Assembly (NCBI GenBank): GCA_937942465.1
Contig: CALDEO010000118.1
Span: 1-5,088, forward strand
DNA length: 5,088 nucleotides
Direction: 5' to 3'
Source of the DNA: an uncultured Saprospiraceae bacterium
GTDB taxonomy: Bacteria; Bacteroidota; Bacteroidia; Chitinophagales; Saprospiraceae
This document shows positions 1-5,088 of the stretch, in pieces. The stretch's first letter is position 1. Each line of letters opens with the position of its first letter. Under the pieces are notes generated by a model that was not told the DNA's origin, ran no database searches, and was given only the letters and a program-made list of their open reading frames with translations. Position numbers and translations under genes: made by a program.

Positions 1-33
1 ACGGTATAAAAACCAATAAATTTATTAAAATTT

Positions 34-71
34 AAAAGAACCCACGTCAAATAAATTTGAACAATGGGTTC
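34..71 (-). terminator. Candidate intrinsic terminator, minus strand
   Basis: The arms GAACCCA (38-44) and TGGGTTC (65-71) are perfect 7-base complements. Inside them TCAAAT (47-52) and ATTTGA (55-60) form a second stem, so the whole element folds as one long interrupted hairpin. On the minus strand it is followed directly by TTTT (37-34) and then by more A/T-rich sequence. On the plus strand the hairpin is followed by AAAG, so only the minus orientation looks like a terminator. It lies about 205 bases beyond the yggS stop. It could therefore end the kinase-yggS transcript, a separate small RNA, or act as an attenuator for a gene to the left of the window. The fold is visible in the sequence; the function is inferred. 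Confidence 0.45.
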
Positions 72-277
72 AAAGTCAACACCCTTTAAGTGCTCTCTCC
101 CTCGTTATACGAGTACTATTAGTATGTGTTGGTTAAAATACCAACGCTAGCTAATAGGCCTTGTTACAGCCTAAATATATAAAATAATATATTTAATCAA
201 TAAAAATCAGAAGCAAATTATACTCAGAGTACAATAATTAACAGTTTAAACATCTATCCCTTGTAAATCCCCCTTTT
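72..277 (-). other. Gene-free segment rich in small hairpins; possible 3' UTR or small RNA
   Basis: No credible reading frame is seen on either strand. From right to left the minus strand shows a TATAAT hexamer (222-217), a 9-base A/T stem (172-180 with 187-195), a G/C-containing stem TAGGC/GCCTA (155-159 with 169-173), GTTGGT/ACCAAC with a six-base loop (128-133 with 140-145), TACT/AGTA (114-117 with 121-124) and CTCGT/ACGAG with a three-base loop (101-105 with 109-113). The terminator-like hairpin at 38-71 comes next. If transcription began near 209 and ended near 34, the RNA would be about 175 bases. It matches no RNA family that I recognise: the tRNA, tmRNA, SRP and 6S hallmarks are missing. 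It may simply be a long, structured 3' UTR of yggS. Confidence 0.3.
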
Positions 278-931
278 CTAAACTCTACTTCCGAAAAGTA
301 AACTACCCACCCTTACCATAGTACTCCCATGCTCAATAGCAATTTTATAATCACCAGACATACCCATAGATAGGTGCTCAAAGTATTCTTTATTAGCAAG
401 AGAGTTCTTCTTTAGTATATCAAAGGTCTCTTTCAGATGACTAAACTCATCATGAACTTGACCTGTATTATCTGTAAAGCTAGCCATACCCATAAGGCCA
501 ATAATTCTTACATTTTCGAATGTGCCAGCAAGGTATAATTCAATGATAATATTGAGATCACTGGTACTCAACCCGTATTTGGTATCTTCTTGAGCAATCT
601 TCACTTGTAATAAAACATCGATTACTCTTTCGTTTTTCTTTGCTTCTTTATTGACGACGGTAAGTAATTCTTTACTGTCAATTGCATGTATCAAATGTAC
701 AAATGGAGCAATATATTTAACCTTGTTCTTTTGTAGATGTCCGATCTGATGCCAGCGTATATCTTTTGGTAATGCCTCGTATTTATCTACGAGTTCTTGA
801 ACTCTATTCTCACCAAAATGTCGCTGTCCTTTATCATAAAGACTTACAATATCTTCTACAGGCTTGGTCTTACTGACAGCTACAAGTAGGGTGTTTGTTG
901 GTTTTAAGTCTTCTAATATTTGATCGTACAT
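278..931 (-). CDS. yggS: YggS/PLPBP-family pyridoxal phosphate homeostasis protein
   Basis: A 217-residue protein of the YggS (PROSC/PLPBP) family. These are cytosolic single-domain proteins with an alanine-racemase-like barrel fold. They bind pyridoxal 5'-phosphate and help keep free PLP and amino-acid pools balanced, without known enzyme activity. The PLP lysine is K21 in VAVSKTKP. Further family motifs are FGENRVQEL (39-47), WHQIGHLQKNK (60-70), GLMGMAS in the middle, and near the C-terminus SMGMSGD (188-194) followed by EHGSTMVRVG, the phosphate-binding end of the barrel. Length is close to the family norm, with a somewhat short N-terminus before K21. The ATG start is well fixed because an in-frame stop lies two codons upstream. 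It follows the deoxynucleoside kinase by 32 bases and is probably its operon partner. Family assignment is secure; the physiological role is taken from homologues. Confidence 0.96.
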   Translation of the reverse strand: MYDQILEDLKPTNTLLVAVSKTKPVEDIVSLYDKGQRHFGENRVQELVDKYEALPKDIRWHQIGHLQKNKVKYIAPFVHLIHAIDSKELLTVVNKEAKKNERVIDVLLQVKIAQEDTKYGLSTSDLNIIIELYLAGTFENVRIIGLMGMASFTDNTGQVHDEFSHLKETFDILKKNSLANKEYFEHLSMGMSGDYKIAIEHGSTMVRVGSLLFGSRV

Positions 932-945
932 GGTATATTAAAGCA

Positions 946-959
946 TTATCTCAAGATAA
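946..959. repeat. 14-base palindrome in the kinase-yggS gap
   Basis: TTATCT (946-951) and AGATAA (954-959) are perfect inverted copies separated by CA. The palindrome lies within the 32-base gap between the kinase stop and the yggS start, about 15 bases upstream of the yggS ATG. It could be a small RNA hairpin, an operator, or chance in A/T-rich DNA. No T-run follows it, so it is not an obvious terminator. Confidence 0.3.
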
Positions 960-963
960 GTTC

Positions 964-1590
964 TTATATCTGGAATAAACCGTGCAACTCGCTGTCTATT
1001 TTACTGATAATGATTCCTAGATCCTCCTTATTATTCTTGAAGTCCATATCATTAACATCAATAACTAATAGATTACCACTATCGTAGTTTTCAATCCAGT
1101 TGTCATATCGTTCATTGAGCTTCTTAAGGTAGTCAATACTCATACTCCCTTCATAATCTCTACCTCTCAGTTGGATATGATCCACAAGAGTAGGGATATT
1201 AGCCTTAAGGTATATTAATAGATCAGGACTCTTAGCTTGAGTAGACATTGTCTCAAAAAGAGATTGATAATTATTAAAATCTCTAGTAGTCATGAGACCC
1301 ATATCATGAAGGTTAGGAGCGAATATCTTCGCATCTTCATATATGGTACGATCTTGTACCACAGTGTCTTTACCACTTCGTATCTTTAATATCTGTTGGT
1401 ACCGACTATGTAGAAAATATATTTGCAAATTAAACGACCATCTTTTCATATCGTCATAAAAGTCACTCAAGTAGGGATTAGTACTTGTATCCTCGTATTG
1501 TACTTGCCAGTTGTAGTGCTTTGATAGTAATTCTGAAAGCGTTGTTTTACCAGCGCCTATATTACCTGCTATCGCGATATGCTGAATCAT
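964..1590 (-). CDS. Deoxynucleoside kinase (dAK/dGK/dCK-type)
   Basis: A 208-residue cytosolic kinase of the deoxynucleoside kinase family (P-loop NTPase fold). It transfers a phosphate from ATP to a deoxynucleoside in the salvage route to dNTPs. The Walker A loop GNIGAGKTT is at 9-17. An acidic YED stretch (32-34), containing the likely catalytic base E33, is followed by NPYLSDFY (38-45). W51 and Q56 lie in the nucleoside-binding helix region. The DR motif is D80-R81 in QDRTIYEDAKIF, and the LID arginines lie in RGRDYEG (142-148), followed by YLKKLNERYDNWI. Length is normal for bacterial members. The ATG is the only sensible start: it sits eight codons before the P-loop, and upstream the frame runs to a stop with no other good start. 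Substrate preference (dA, dG or dC) cannot be read from sequence alone. It probably leads an operon with yggS. Confidence 0.94.
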   Translation of the reverse strand: MIQHIAIAGNIGAGKTTLSELLSKHYNWQVQYEDTSTNPYLSDFYDDMKRWSFNLQIYFLHSRYQQILKIRSGKDTVVQDRTIYEDAKIFAPNLHDMGLMTTRDFNNYQSLFETMSTQAKSPDLLIYLKANIPTLVDHIQLRGRDYEGSMSIDYLKKLNERYDNWIENYDSGNLLVIDVNDMDFKNNKEDLGIIISKIDSELHGLFQI

Positions 1591-1627
1591 TCTATTCGCA
1601 GTTGGTTGATTAAAATTGAATATGATG

Positions 1628-1635
1628 CAAAAATA
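1628..1635 (-). promoter_or_regulatory. Candidate Bacteroidota -7 element for the kinase-yggS operon
   Basis: On the minus strand this reads TATTTTTG, an exact match to the Bacteroidota sigma factor element TAnnTTTG. It lies 38-45 bases upstream of the kinase ATG, implying a 5' UTR of about 30 bases. No good -33 TTTG is seen at the usual 17-21 base spacing, so support rests on the -7 match, orientation and distance. Confidence 0.42.
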
Positions 1636-1655
1636 ATAGATTAATTGTATCTATT
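1635..1655. repeat. Inverted repeat in the divergent intergenic region
   Basis: AATAGAT (1635-1641) and ATCTATT (1649-1655) are perfect inverted copies around a seven-base spacer. The repeat touches the minus-strand -7 element at 1628-1635 and so occupies the promoter spacer on that side. This is where a dimeric repressor would bind. No regulator gene is present in the window. The A/T-rich context makes chance a real alternative. Confidence 0.3.
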
Positions 1656-1686
1656 GCATTTTATGAGTGTTAAGGTGTGAATATCA

Positions 1687-1694
1687 TAAGTTTG
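1687..1694 (+). promoter_or_regulatory. Candidate Bacteroidota -7 element for the ABC ATPase operon
   Basis: TAAGTTTG is an exact TAnnTTTG match on the plus strand. It lies 57 bases upstream of the GTG start at 1751 and implies a 5' UTR of roughly 50 bases. A clear -33 TTTG is not seen at the expected distance; the nearest partial match is TTATG at 1661-1665. A second, weaker candidate, TAATTTTC at 1728-1735, would leave a UTR of only about ten bases. Confidence 0.4.
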
Positions 1695-1750
1695 TCGATA
1701 TTACTTTAACTGTCAACCAAATTATAGTAATTTTCGTAAAAATTTGAATT

Positions 1751-2482
1751 GTGTCAATAATAACTGTCGATAATCTAAAGAAGACCTATGTTATGGGGTC
1801 GCAAGTAGTACATGCATTAAAGTCAATTTCGGTAGATATTGATAAAAATGAATACGTTGCCCTTATGGGACCTTCTGGATCTGGCAAGTCTACTTTGATG
1901 AATTTGCTCGGTTGCCTTGACTCACCTACTAGCGGCGAATATATACTCAACGACATACGAGTAAGTACCATGAGCGATGCAGAGCTGGCAGAAGTACGCA
2001 ATAGAGAGATTGGTTTTGTCTTTCAGACATTCAATTTACTACCTAGATTGACAGCATTAGATAATGTAGCCTTACCTCTCGTATACTCGGGAATGTCTAA
2101 GTCCAAAAGAAACGAAAAAGCCAAGCAGGTACTAGAGGCAGTAGGGCTCGGCGATCGAATAGATCACAAGCCTAATGAGCTATCAGGTGGTCAACGCCAA
2201 CGTGTTGCAATCGCAAGAGCACTGGTCAATGACCCTGCAATAATATTGGCCGATGAGCCTACTGGTAATCTTGATACAAAGACATCTATCGAGATTATGA
2301 GCATATTTGAAGAAATTCATAAAAAAGGAAATACGGTTATACTAGTGACGCATGAGCCAGATATCGCAGATCATGCACATAGAATTATTCGTCTACGGGA
2401 TGGCCTTGTCGAAGTAGATGAACGAAATGAAAACATCGTACTAGCATCTGATCCTAAGCATAATTATAACGTTCGACAATAA
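1751..2482 (+). CDS. ABC transporter ATP-binding protein, LolD/MacB type
   Basis: A 243-residue stand-alone ABC ATPase. It would sit on the cytoplasmic face of the inner membrane and power a separate permease of the FtsX/MacB/LolCE class (lipoprotein release, peptide or macrolide export). All nucleotide-binding motifs are intact: Walker [10 protein letters not shown] (40-48), Q-loop Q92 in FQTFNLLP, signature [15 protein letters not shown] (144-158), Walker B ILADEP with catalytic E169, D-loop NLD (173-175) and switch H201 in VTHEPD. The N-terminus [13 protein letters not shown] is the usual family start. The GTG start is well supported, since an in-frame TGA lies one codon upstream and leaves no ATG option. 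No permease or membrane-fusion protein is encoded in the window, so the substrate is unknown. The next gene follows by 36 bases and is probably co-transcribed. The last 20 or so residues are a polar tail beyond the core domain. Confidence 0.94.
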   Translation: MSIITVDNLKKTYVMGSQVVHALKSISVDIDKNEYVALMGPSGSGKSTLMNLLGCLDSPTSGEYILNDIRVSTMSDAELAEVRNREIGFVFQTFNLLPRLTALDNVALPLVYSGMSKSKRNEKAKQVLEAVGLGDRIDHKPNELSGGQRQRVAIARALVNDPAIILADEPTGNLDTKTSIEIMSIFEEIHKKGNTVILVTHEPDIADHAHRIIRLRDGLVEVDERNENIVLASDPKHNYNVRQ

Positions 2483-2518
2483 TAGCTTTCCTTTGTAGGA
2501 AATTAAAAAGCCATACAA

Positions 2519-3061
2519 TTGAAAATCTATACAAAAACAGGAGATAAAGGACAAACATCATTGTTTGGTGGTGCAAGAATACCTAAAAACCATATCCGTA
2601 TTGAATCTTATGGTACTGTAGACGAGCTCAACAGTCACTTAGGTTTATTGATATCTCATCTCGACAATGAAAATACAAAGGCATTATTGCTGACTATTCA
2701 ACACCAGTTGTTCAATATAGGATCTTGTCTTGCCATTGACCCGGAGTCAGATATTAAGTTACCATCCGTATCAGAGTCTGATATCAAAGTACTAGAAGAT
2801 CATATGGATTTGTACAATGAGGAGTTGCCTAAATTGACCAACTTCATACTACCAGGTGGTAGTGTTGCCAATGCGCAATGCCATGTATGTAGGACGGTAT
2901 GTCGTAGAGCAGAACGAAACACAATCGCTCTAAACACATCTGACGCGATAGATCCGATCATCATTAAATACCTCAATCGACTCTCTGATTACTTCTTTGT
3001 ATTATCAAGATATATCTCTTTTTTAAATAAGAGTCCTGAGATTTTATGGGTATCCAAATAG
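2519..3061 (+). CDS. pduO: PduO-type ATP:cob(I)alamin adenosyltransferase
   Basis: A 180-residue cytosolic enzyme of the PduO/MMAB family. It transfers the adenosyl group of ATP to cob(I)alamin, making adenosylcobalamin for enzymes such as methylmalonyl-CoA mutase. The N-terminal ATP-binding stretch KIYTKTGDKGQTSLFGG (2-18) is canonical. GTVDELNSHLG (32-42) follows, then FILPGG (109-114), the catalytic helix R125-TVC-RRAER (125-133) and NRLSDYFFVLSRY (153-165). These family proteins form trimers with active sites at subunit faces. The start is TTG: an in-frame stop lies at 2504-2506, no ATG or GTG lies between, and the family normally begins exactly at MKIYTKTGDKG. Three cysteines (C121, C124, C128) cluster beside the catalytic arginines. 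It probably shares a transcript with the ABC ATPase. Family assignment is firm; the cobalamin-dependent partner enzyme is not in the window. Confidence 0.95.
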   Translation: MKIYTKTGDKGQTSLFGGARIPKNHIRIESYGTVDELNSHLGLLISHLDNENTKALLLTIQHQLFNIGSCLAIDPESDIKLPSVSESDIKVLEDHMDLYNEELPKLTNFILPGGSVANAQCHVCRTVCRRAERNTIALNTSDAIDPIIIKYLNRLSDYFFVLSRYISFLNKSPEILWVSK

Positions 3062-3071
3062 CTAATATTAT

Positions 3072-3110
3072 TTGAGTGCCCGTAAAGGCTCAATATATTT
3101 CTCTATTTTT
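3072..3110 (+). terminator. Weak candidate terminator after the adenosyltransferase
   Basis: TTGA (3072-3075) pairs with TCAA (3090-3093) and GCC (3078-3080) with GGC (3087-3089). This gives a seven-pair stem with a two-base bulge and a six-base loop. A T-rich stretch runs to 3110, ending in five Ts. It begins 11 bases after the adenosyltransferase stop. The stem is short and the T-run is not immediate, so termination may be partial. Confidence 0.33.
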
Positions 3111-3111
3111 G
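3104..3111 (+). promoter_or_regulatory. Candidate Bacteroidota -7 element for the 7TM-HD gene
   Basis: TATTTTTG matches TAnnTTTG exactly and ends 31 bases before the ATG at 3143, which would give a UTR of about 25 bases. A TTTG exists at 3071-3074, but the 29-base spacing is longer than the usual -33/-7 distance. The element overlaps the T-run of the preceding hairpin. Confidence 0.35.
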
Positions 3112-3142
3112 ATCAACTCCATTCAAGAGCAAACCTAGCTGT

Positions 3143-5088
3143 ATGATAATGACAGACAAGTCATATGAAAGATCTAAGTATTTAGTCGTTGGTGCCGTTA
3201 TATGCATCATAGCATTGCTATTTCCTCGATCTGCATCCAATAATTACAAATACAACTTAGGATCTAAATGGACCTATGAAGACCTATATAGTAGCATCGA
3301 GTTTAATATTGAGAAATCTGATGACGACCTCAAAGTAGAACGATCAGAGCTAAAAGAATCAAGTCCTTTAGTGATCAAATCAATCGGTAAGTCAACAACA
3401 GACCTTACCAATGAGTTATTCATTATGCTTGCGCAGAATGACTTATCAAGTGAACAAAATACTGCATTAACGTCATTTATTAGTGATGCTTATAATAGAG
3501 GTATTTTAGATGATAACGTGATAAAACGTAGCGAACAAAGACTATACAAAAGGAAATCCAAGCGCCTAAGAGAGGTTGATCTCGAAGACTTACAAACTCA
3601 ATCGCAGTTTTATAGCAATCTACAGATCAGACTTAAAGCCATGGGCAAAAGGCTGCCTATAGATATGAGTAGGGTAGATATCCCTGCATCACTTGAGATA
3701 GATAAGACAGCTTCTGACAACTTTCTAGAAGAACAACTGACTAAAGTCAAAACAGTAAAAGGTAAAGTCAATAAAGGTGACTTATTAGCAGCAAAAGGTG
3801 CTATAATCACTGAAAGCGGCTATGACAAACTCAAGTCTTACTTCAAGATAAATAGTAAAACTAGCGAAAAAGGTAGATCAGTTTTTGTGATTTTTATTGG
3901 ATACTTGATCCTCACCTGTTTGATCATAGGTGTTTTATTATTTTACCTGAGGACATACTTTAAAGAAGTATTTAACTCGATCAGAAAATTACTATTCATA
4001 CTCATATGGCCGGTGCTTTACGCATATGCAGTTTACTTTATCGAGGCACATACCAATCTCCGTACCTACCTGATACCTTTCTGTCTAGTGCCGATTATCA
4101 TCAAGAACTTCTATCATGAGAGACTCGCATTATTTACACATATCGTAGTGATACTGATAGCAAGTTTTATTTCTCAAGAGGGATATGAGTTTACGTTCTT
4201 ACAGATACTTGCTGGTATCGTTACGATCTTGATTGTCGAAGAAACCCGTTATTTCAATCTCTTTTTTCAAGGTATTGGATTCATACTCTTGTCCTATTTG
4301 TTTGGTTTCCTAGGTCTATCGATGATCAAGGAAGGAAGTTTCTCTCAAGTAGATTGGTTCAGTGCTATTGCATTGATATTCAATGCGGTGTTACTATTGT
4401 TGGCATATCCATTTATTCCCATTATTGAGAAGATATTTGGTTTTGTATCTGCGATTACGCTTGCAGAGTTAGCTGATTTCAATAAGCCATTGCTTAAGCG
4501 TATGACCATTGAGGCACCTGGTACATTTCAGCATTCTATACAAGTTGCTAATCTTGCGGAGGCCGCAACAGAGAAGATCGGTGGTGATTCACTACTCGTC
4601 AAAGTAGCTGCTTTGTATCATGATATCGGTAAGATGAAGTCACCCAAGTATTTCATAGAGAACCTAGGTGGTGACAGAAACCCACATGATACATTAAATA
4701 ATTTTGAAAGTGCTAAAGTGATCATCGATCACGCTAAAGATGGAGTCGCAATGGCTCAGAAAGCACGATTGCCTAAGAAGATTATTGATTTTATCACAAC
4801 CCATCATGGTACGACTCGGGTCGAATATTTTTATAGAAACCAACTTAATGATGAACCCAATAGAGAGTTTGATGAGTCATTATTCAGATACCCAGGACCT
4901 AAACCTACAAGCAGAGAACAAGCAATATTAATGATCGCCGACTCTCTAGAGGCCGCATCTAAAAGTCTTAAAAATCCAACGGGTTATGATATCGATGCGC
5001 TAGTAGACAATATAATTGCAGGGAAGATTGCTCAAGGACAACTAGATCAAGCCAAGTTATCATTCAGCGAACTAGAGGTATGCAAAGA
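3143..5088 (+). CDS. pgpH: 7TM-HD membrane phosphohydrolase, PgpH family (3' end cut off)
   Basis: The 648 visible residues run off the window without a stop; perhaps 40 more are expected from the family. One membrane segment (about 13-28) anchors an extracytoplasmic 7TMR-HDED domain (about 29-245, with the typical KGKVNKGDLLAAKGAIIT at 206-223). Seven membrane segments follow (about 247-269, 283-300, 308-322, 327-344, 350-366, 370-393, 405-427), then a cytoplasmic HD domain. Its metal ligands are all visible: H464 in APGTFQHS, H493-D494 in YHDIGK, H530, H554-H555 in THHGT and D600 in ADSLEAA. PgpH of Listeria hydrolyses c-di-AMP, so the same role is likely here. The ATG at 3143 is the first start after an in-frame TGA (3110-3112); ATG 3149 would shorten it by two residues. 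It is separated from the upstream operon by a hairpin and its own -7 element. Confidence 0.94.
   Translation, partial: MIMTDKSYERSKYLVVGAVICIIALLFPRSASNNYKYNLGSKWTYEDLYSSIEFNIEKSDDDLKVERSELKESSPLVIKSIGKSTTDLTNELFIMLAQNDLSSEQNTALTSFISDAYNRGILDDNVIKRSEQRLYKRKSKRLREVDLEDLQTQSQFYSNLQIRLKAMGKRLPIDMSRVDIPASLEIDKTASDNFLEEQLTKVKTVKGKVNKGDLLAAKGAIITESGYDKLKSYFKINSKTSEKGRSVFVIFIGYLILTCLIIGVLLFYLRTYFKEVFNSIRKLLFILIWPVLYAYAVYFIEAHTNLRTYLIPFCLVPIIIKNFYHERLALFTHIVVILIASFISQEGYEFTFLQILAGIVTILIVEETRYFNLFFQGIGFILLSYLFGFLGLSMIKEGSFSQVDWFSAIALIFNAVLLLLAYPFIPIIEKIFGFVSAITLAELADFNKPLLKRMTIEAPGTFQHSIQVANLAEAATEKIGGDSLLVKVAALYHDIGKMKSPKYFIENLGGDRNPHDTLNNFESAKVIIDHAKDGVAMAQKARLPKKIIDFITTHHGTTRVEYFYRNQLNDEPNREFDESLFRYPGPKPTSREQAILMIADSLEAASKSLKNPTGYDIDALVDNIIAGKIAQGQLDQAKLSFSELEVCK

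Noticed and set aside
52..59. Exact plus-strand TAnnTTTG match (TAAATTTG)
   Set aside because: It sits inside the inner stem of the hairpin, has no -33 partner, and no plus-strand gene follows within the next 1.6 kb.
38..113. Possible tRNA, suggested by GGGTTCAAAG and a 7-base stem
   Set aside because: The 7-base arms are only about 34 bases apart from end to end, and no D-arm, anticodon arm or T-arm arrangement fits.
100..175. Resemblance to the 3' end of 23S rRNA on the minus strand (TACTAATAG at 125-117 and an AGGCTGTAA stretch)
   Set aside because: The highly conserved 23S body would have to lie just to the right, but that DNA is unstructured spacer and then yggS. The match is too short to call even a remnant.
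1786..2001. Minus-strand open frame of 71 codons
   Set aside because: It lies wholly within the ABC ATPase gene, opposite the Walker A region, and its translation resembles no protein family; it is an antisense shadow.
2487..2502. TTTCC/GGAAA hairpin between the ATPase and adenosyltransferase genes
   Set aside because: The stem is only five A/T-rich pairs and is followed by AATTAAAAAG rather than a T-run, so it is unlikely to end transcription on the plus strand.
3610..3810. Minus-strand open frame of 66 codons
   Set aside because: It lies opposite the extracytoplasmic domain of the 7TM-HD gene, with no promoter or recognisable protein; it is an antisense shadow.
4740..4931. Plus-strand open frame of 63 codons in another frame
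   Set aside because: It overlaps the conserved HD domain, whose own frame carries all the metal ligands; the alternative frame has no family likeness.
1..5088. Mobile elements, CRISPR arrays, toxin-antitoxin or defence genes
   Set aside because: No transposase, integrase, long terminal repeats, regularly spaced repeats or defence-like proteins are seen; every long frame is accounted for by housekeeping genes.

Overview
This window looks like an ordinary chromosomal stretch of an AT-rich member of the Bacteroidota. Three things suggest this. None of the genes has a strong Shine-Dalgarno sequence. Exact matches to the Bacteroidota -7 promoter element (TAnnTTTG) lie in the right orientation upstream of three transcription units. 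The protein set (YggS, a short deoxynucleoside kinase, a PduO-type adenosyltransferase and a 7TM-HD phosphohydrolase) is typical of that phylum. A lower rank cannot be read safely; a Saprospiria- or Chitinophagia-like lineage is only a guess.

Layout from left to right. Positions 1-277 hold no gene. This segment is dense in small inverted repeats and contains a terminator-like hairpin (38-71) whose T-run reads on the minus strand. Next is a minus-strand pair: a deoxynucleoside kinase (964-1590) followed by the PLP-binding protein YggS (278-931), 32 bases apart and probably one operon. A 160-base divergent region (1591-1750) carries outward-facing promoter elements and an inverted repeat. On the plus strand come a LolD/MacB-type ABC ATPase (1751-2482, GTG start) and a PduO-type cob(I)alamin adenosyltransferase (2519-3061, TTG start), 36 bases apart and probably co-transcribed. 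After a weak hairpin and a new -7 element comes a membrane-anchored 7TM-HD protein of the PgpH (c-di-AMP phosphodiesterase) family, 3143 to the window end, cut off before its stop.

The genes are mostly housekeeping: PLP homeostasis, deoxynucleotide salvage, membrane transport or extraction, adenosylcobalamin synthesis and second-messenger turnover. There is no mobile element, CRISPR array, tRNA, rRNA or defence gene, and I found no convincing new system. The parts most worth a second look are the structured, gene-free left end and the small regulatory repeats between genes.
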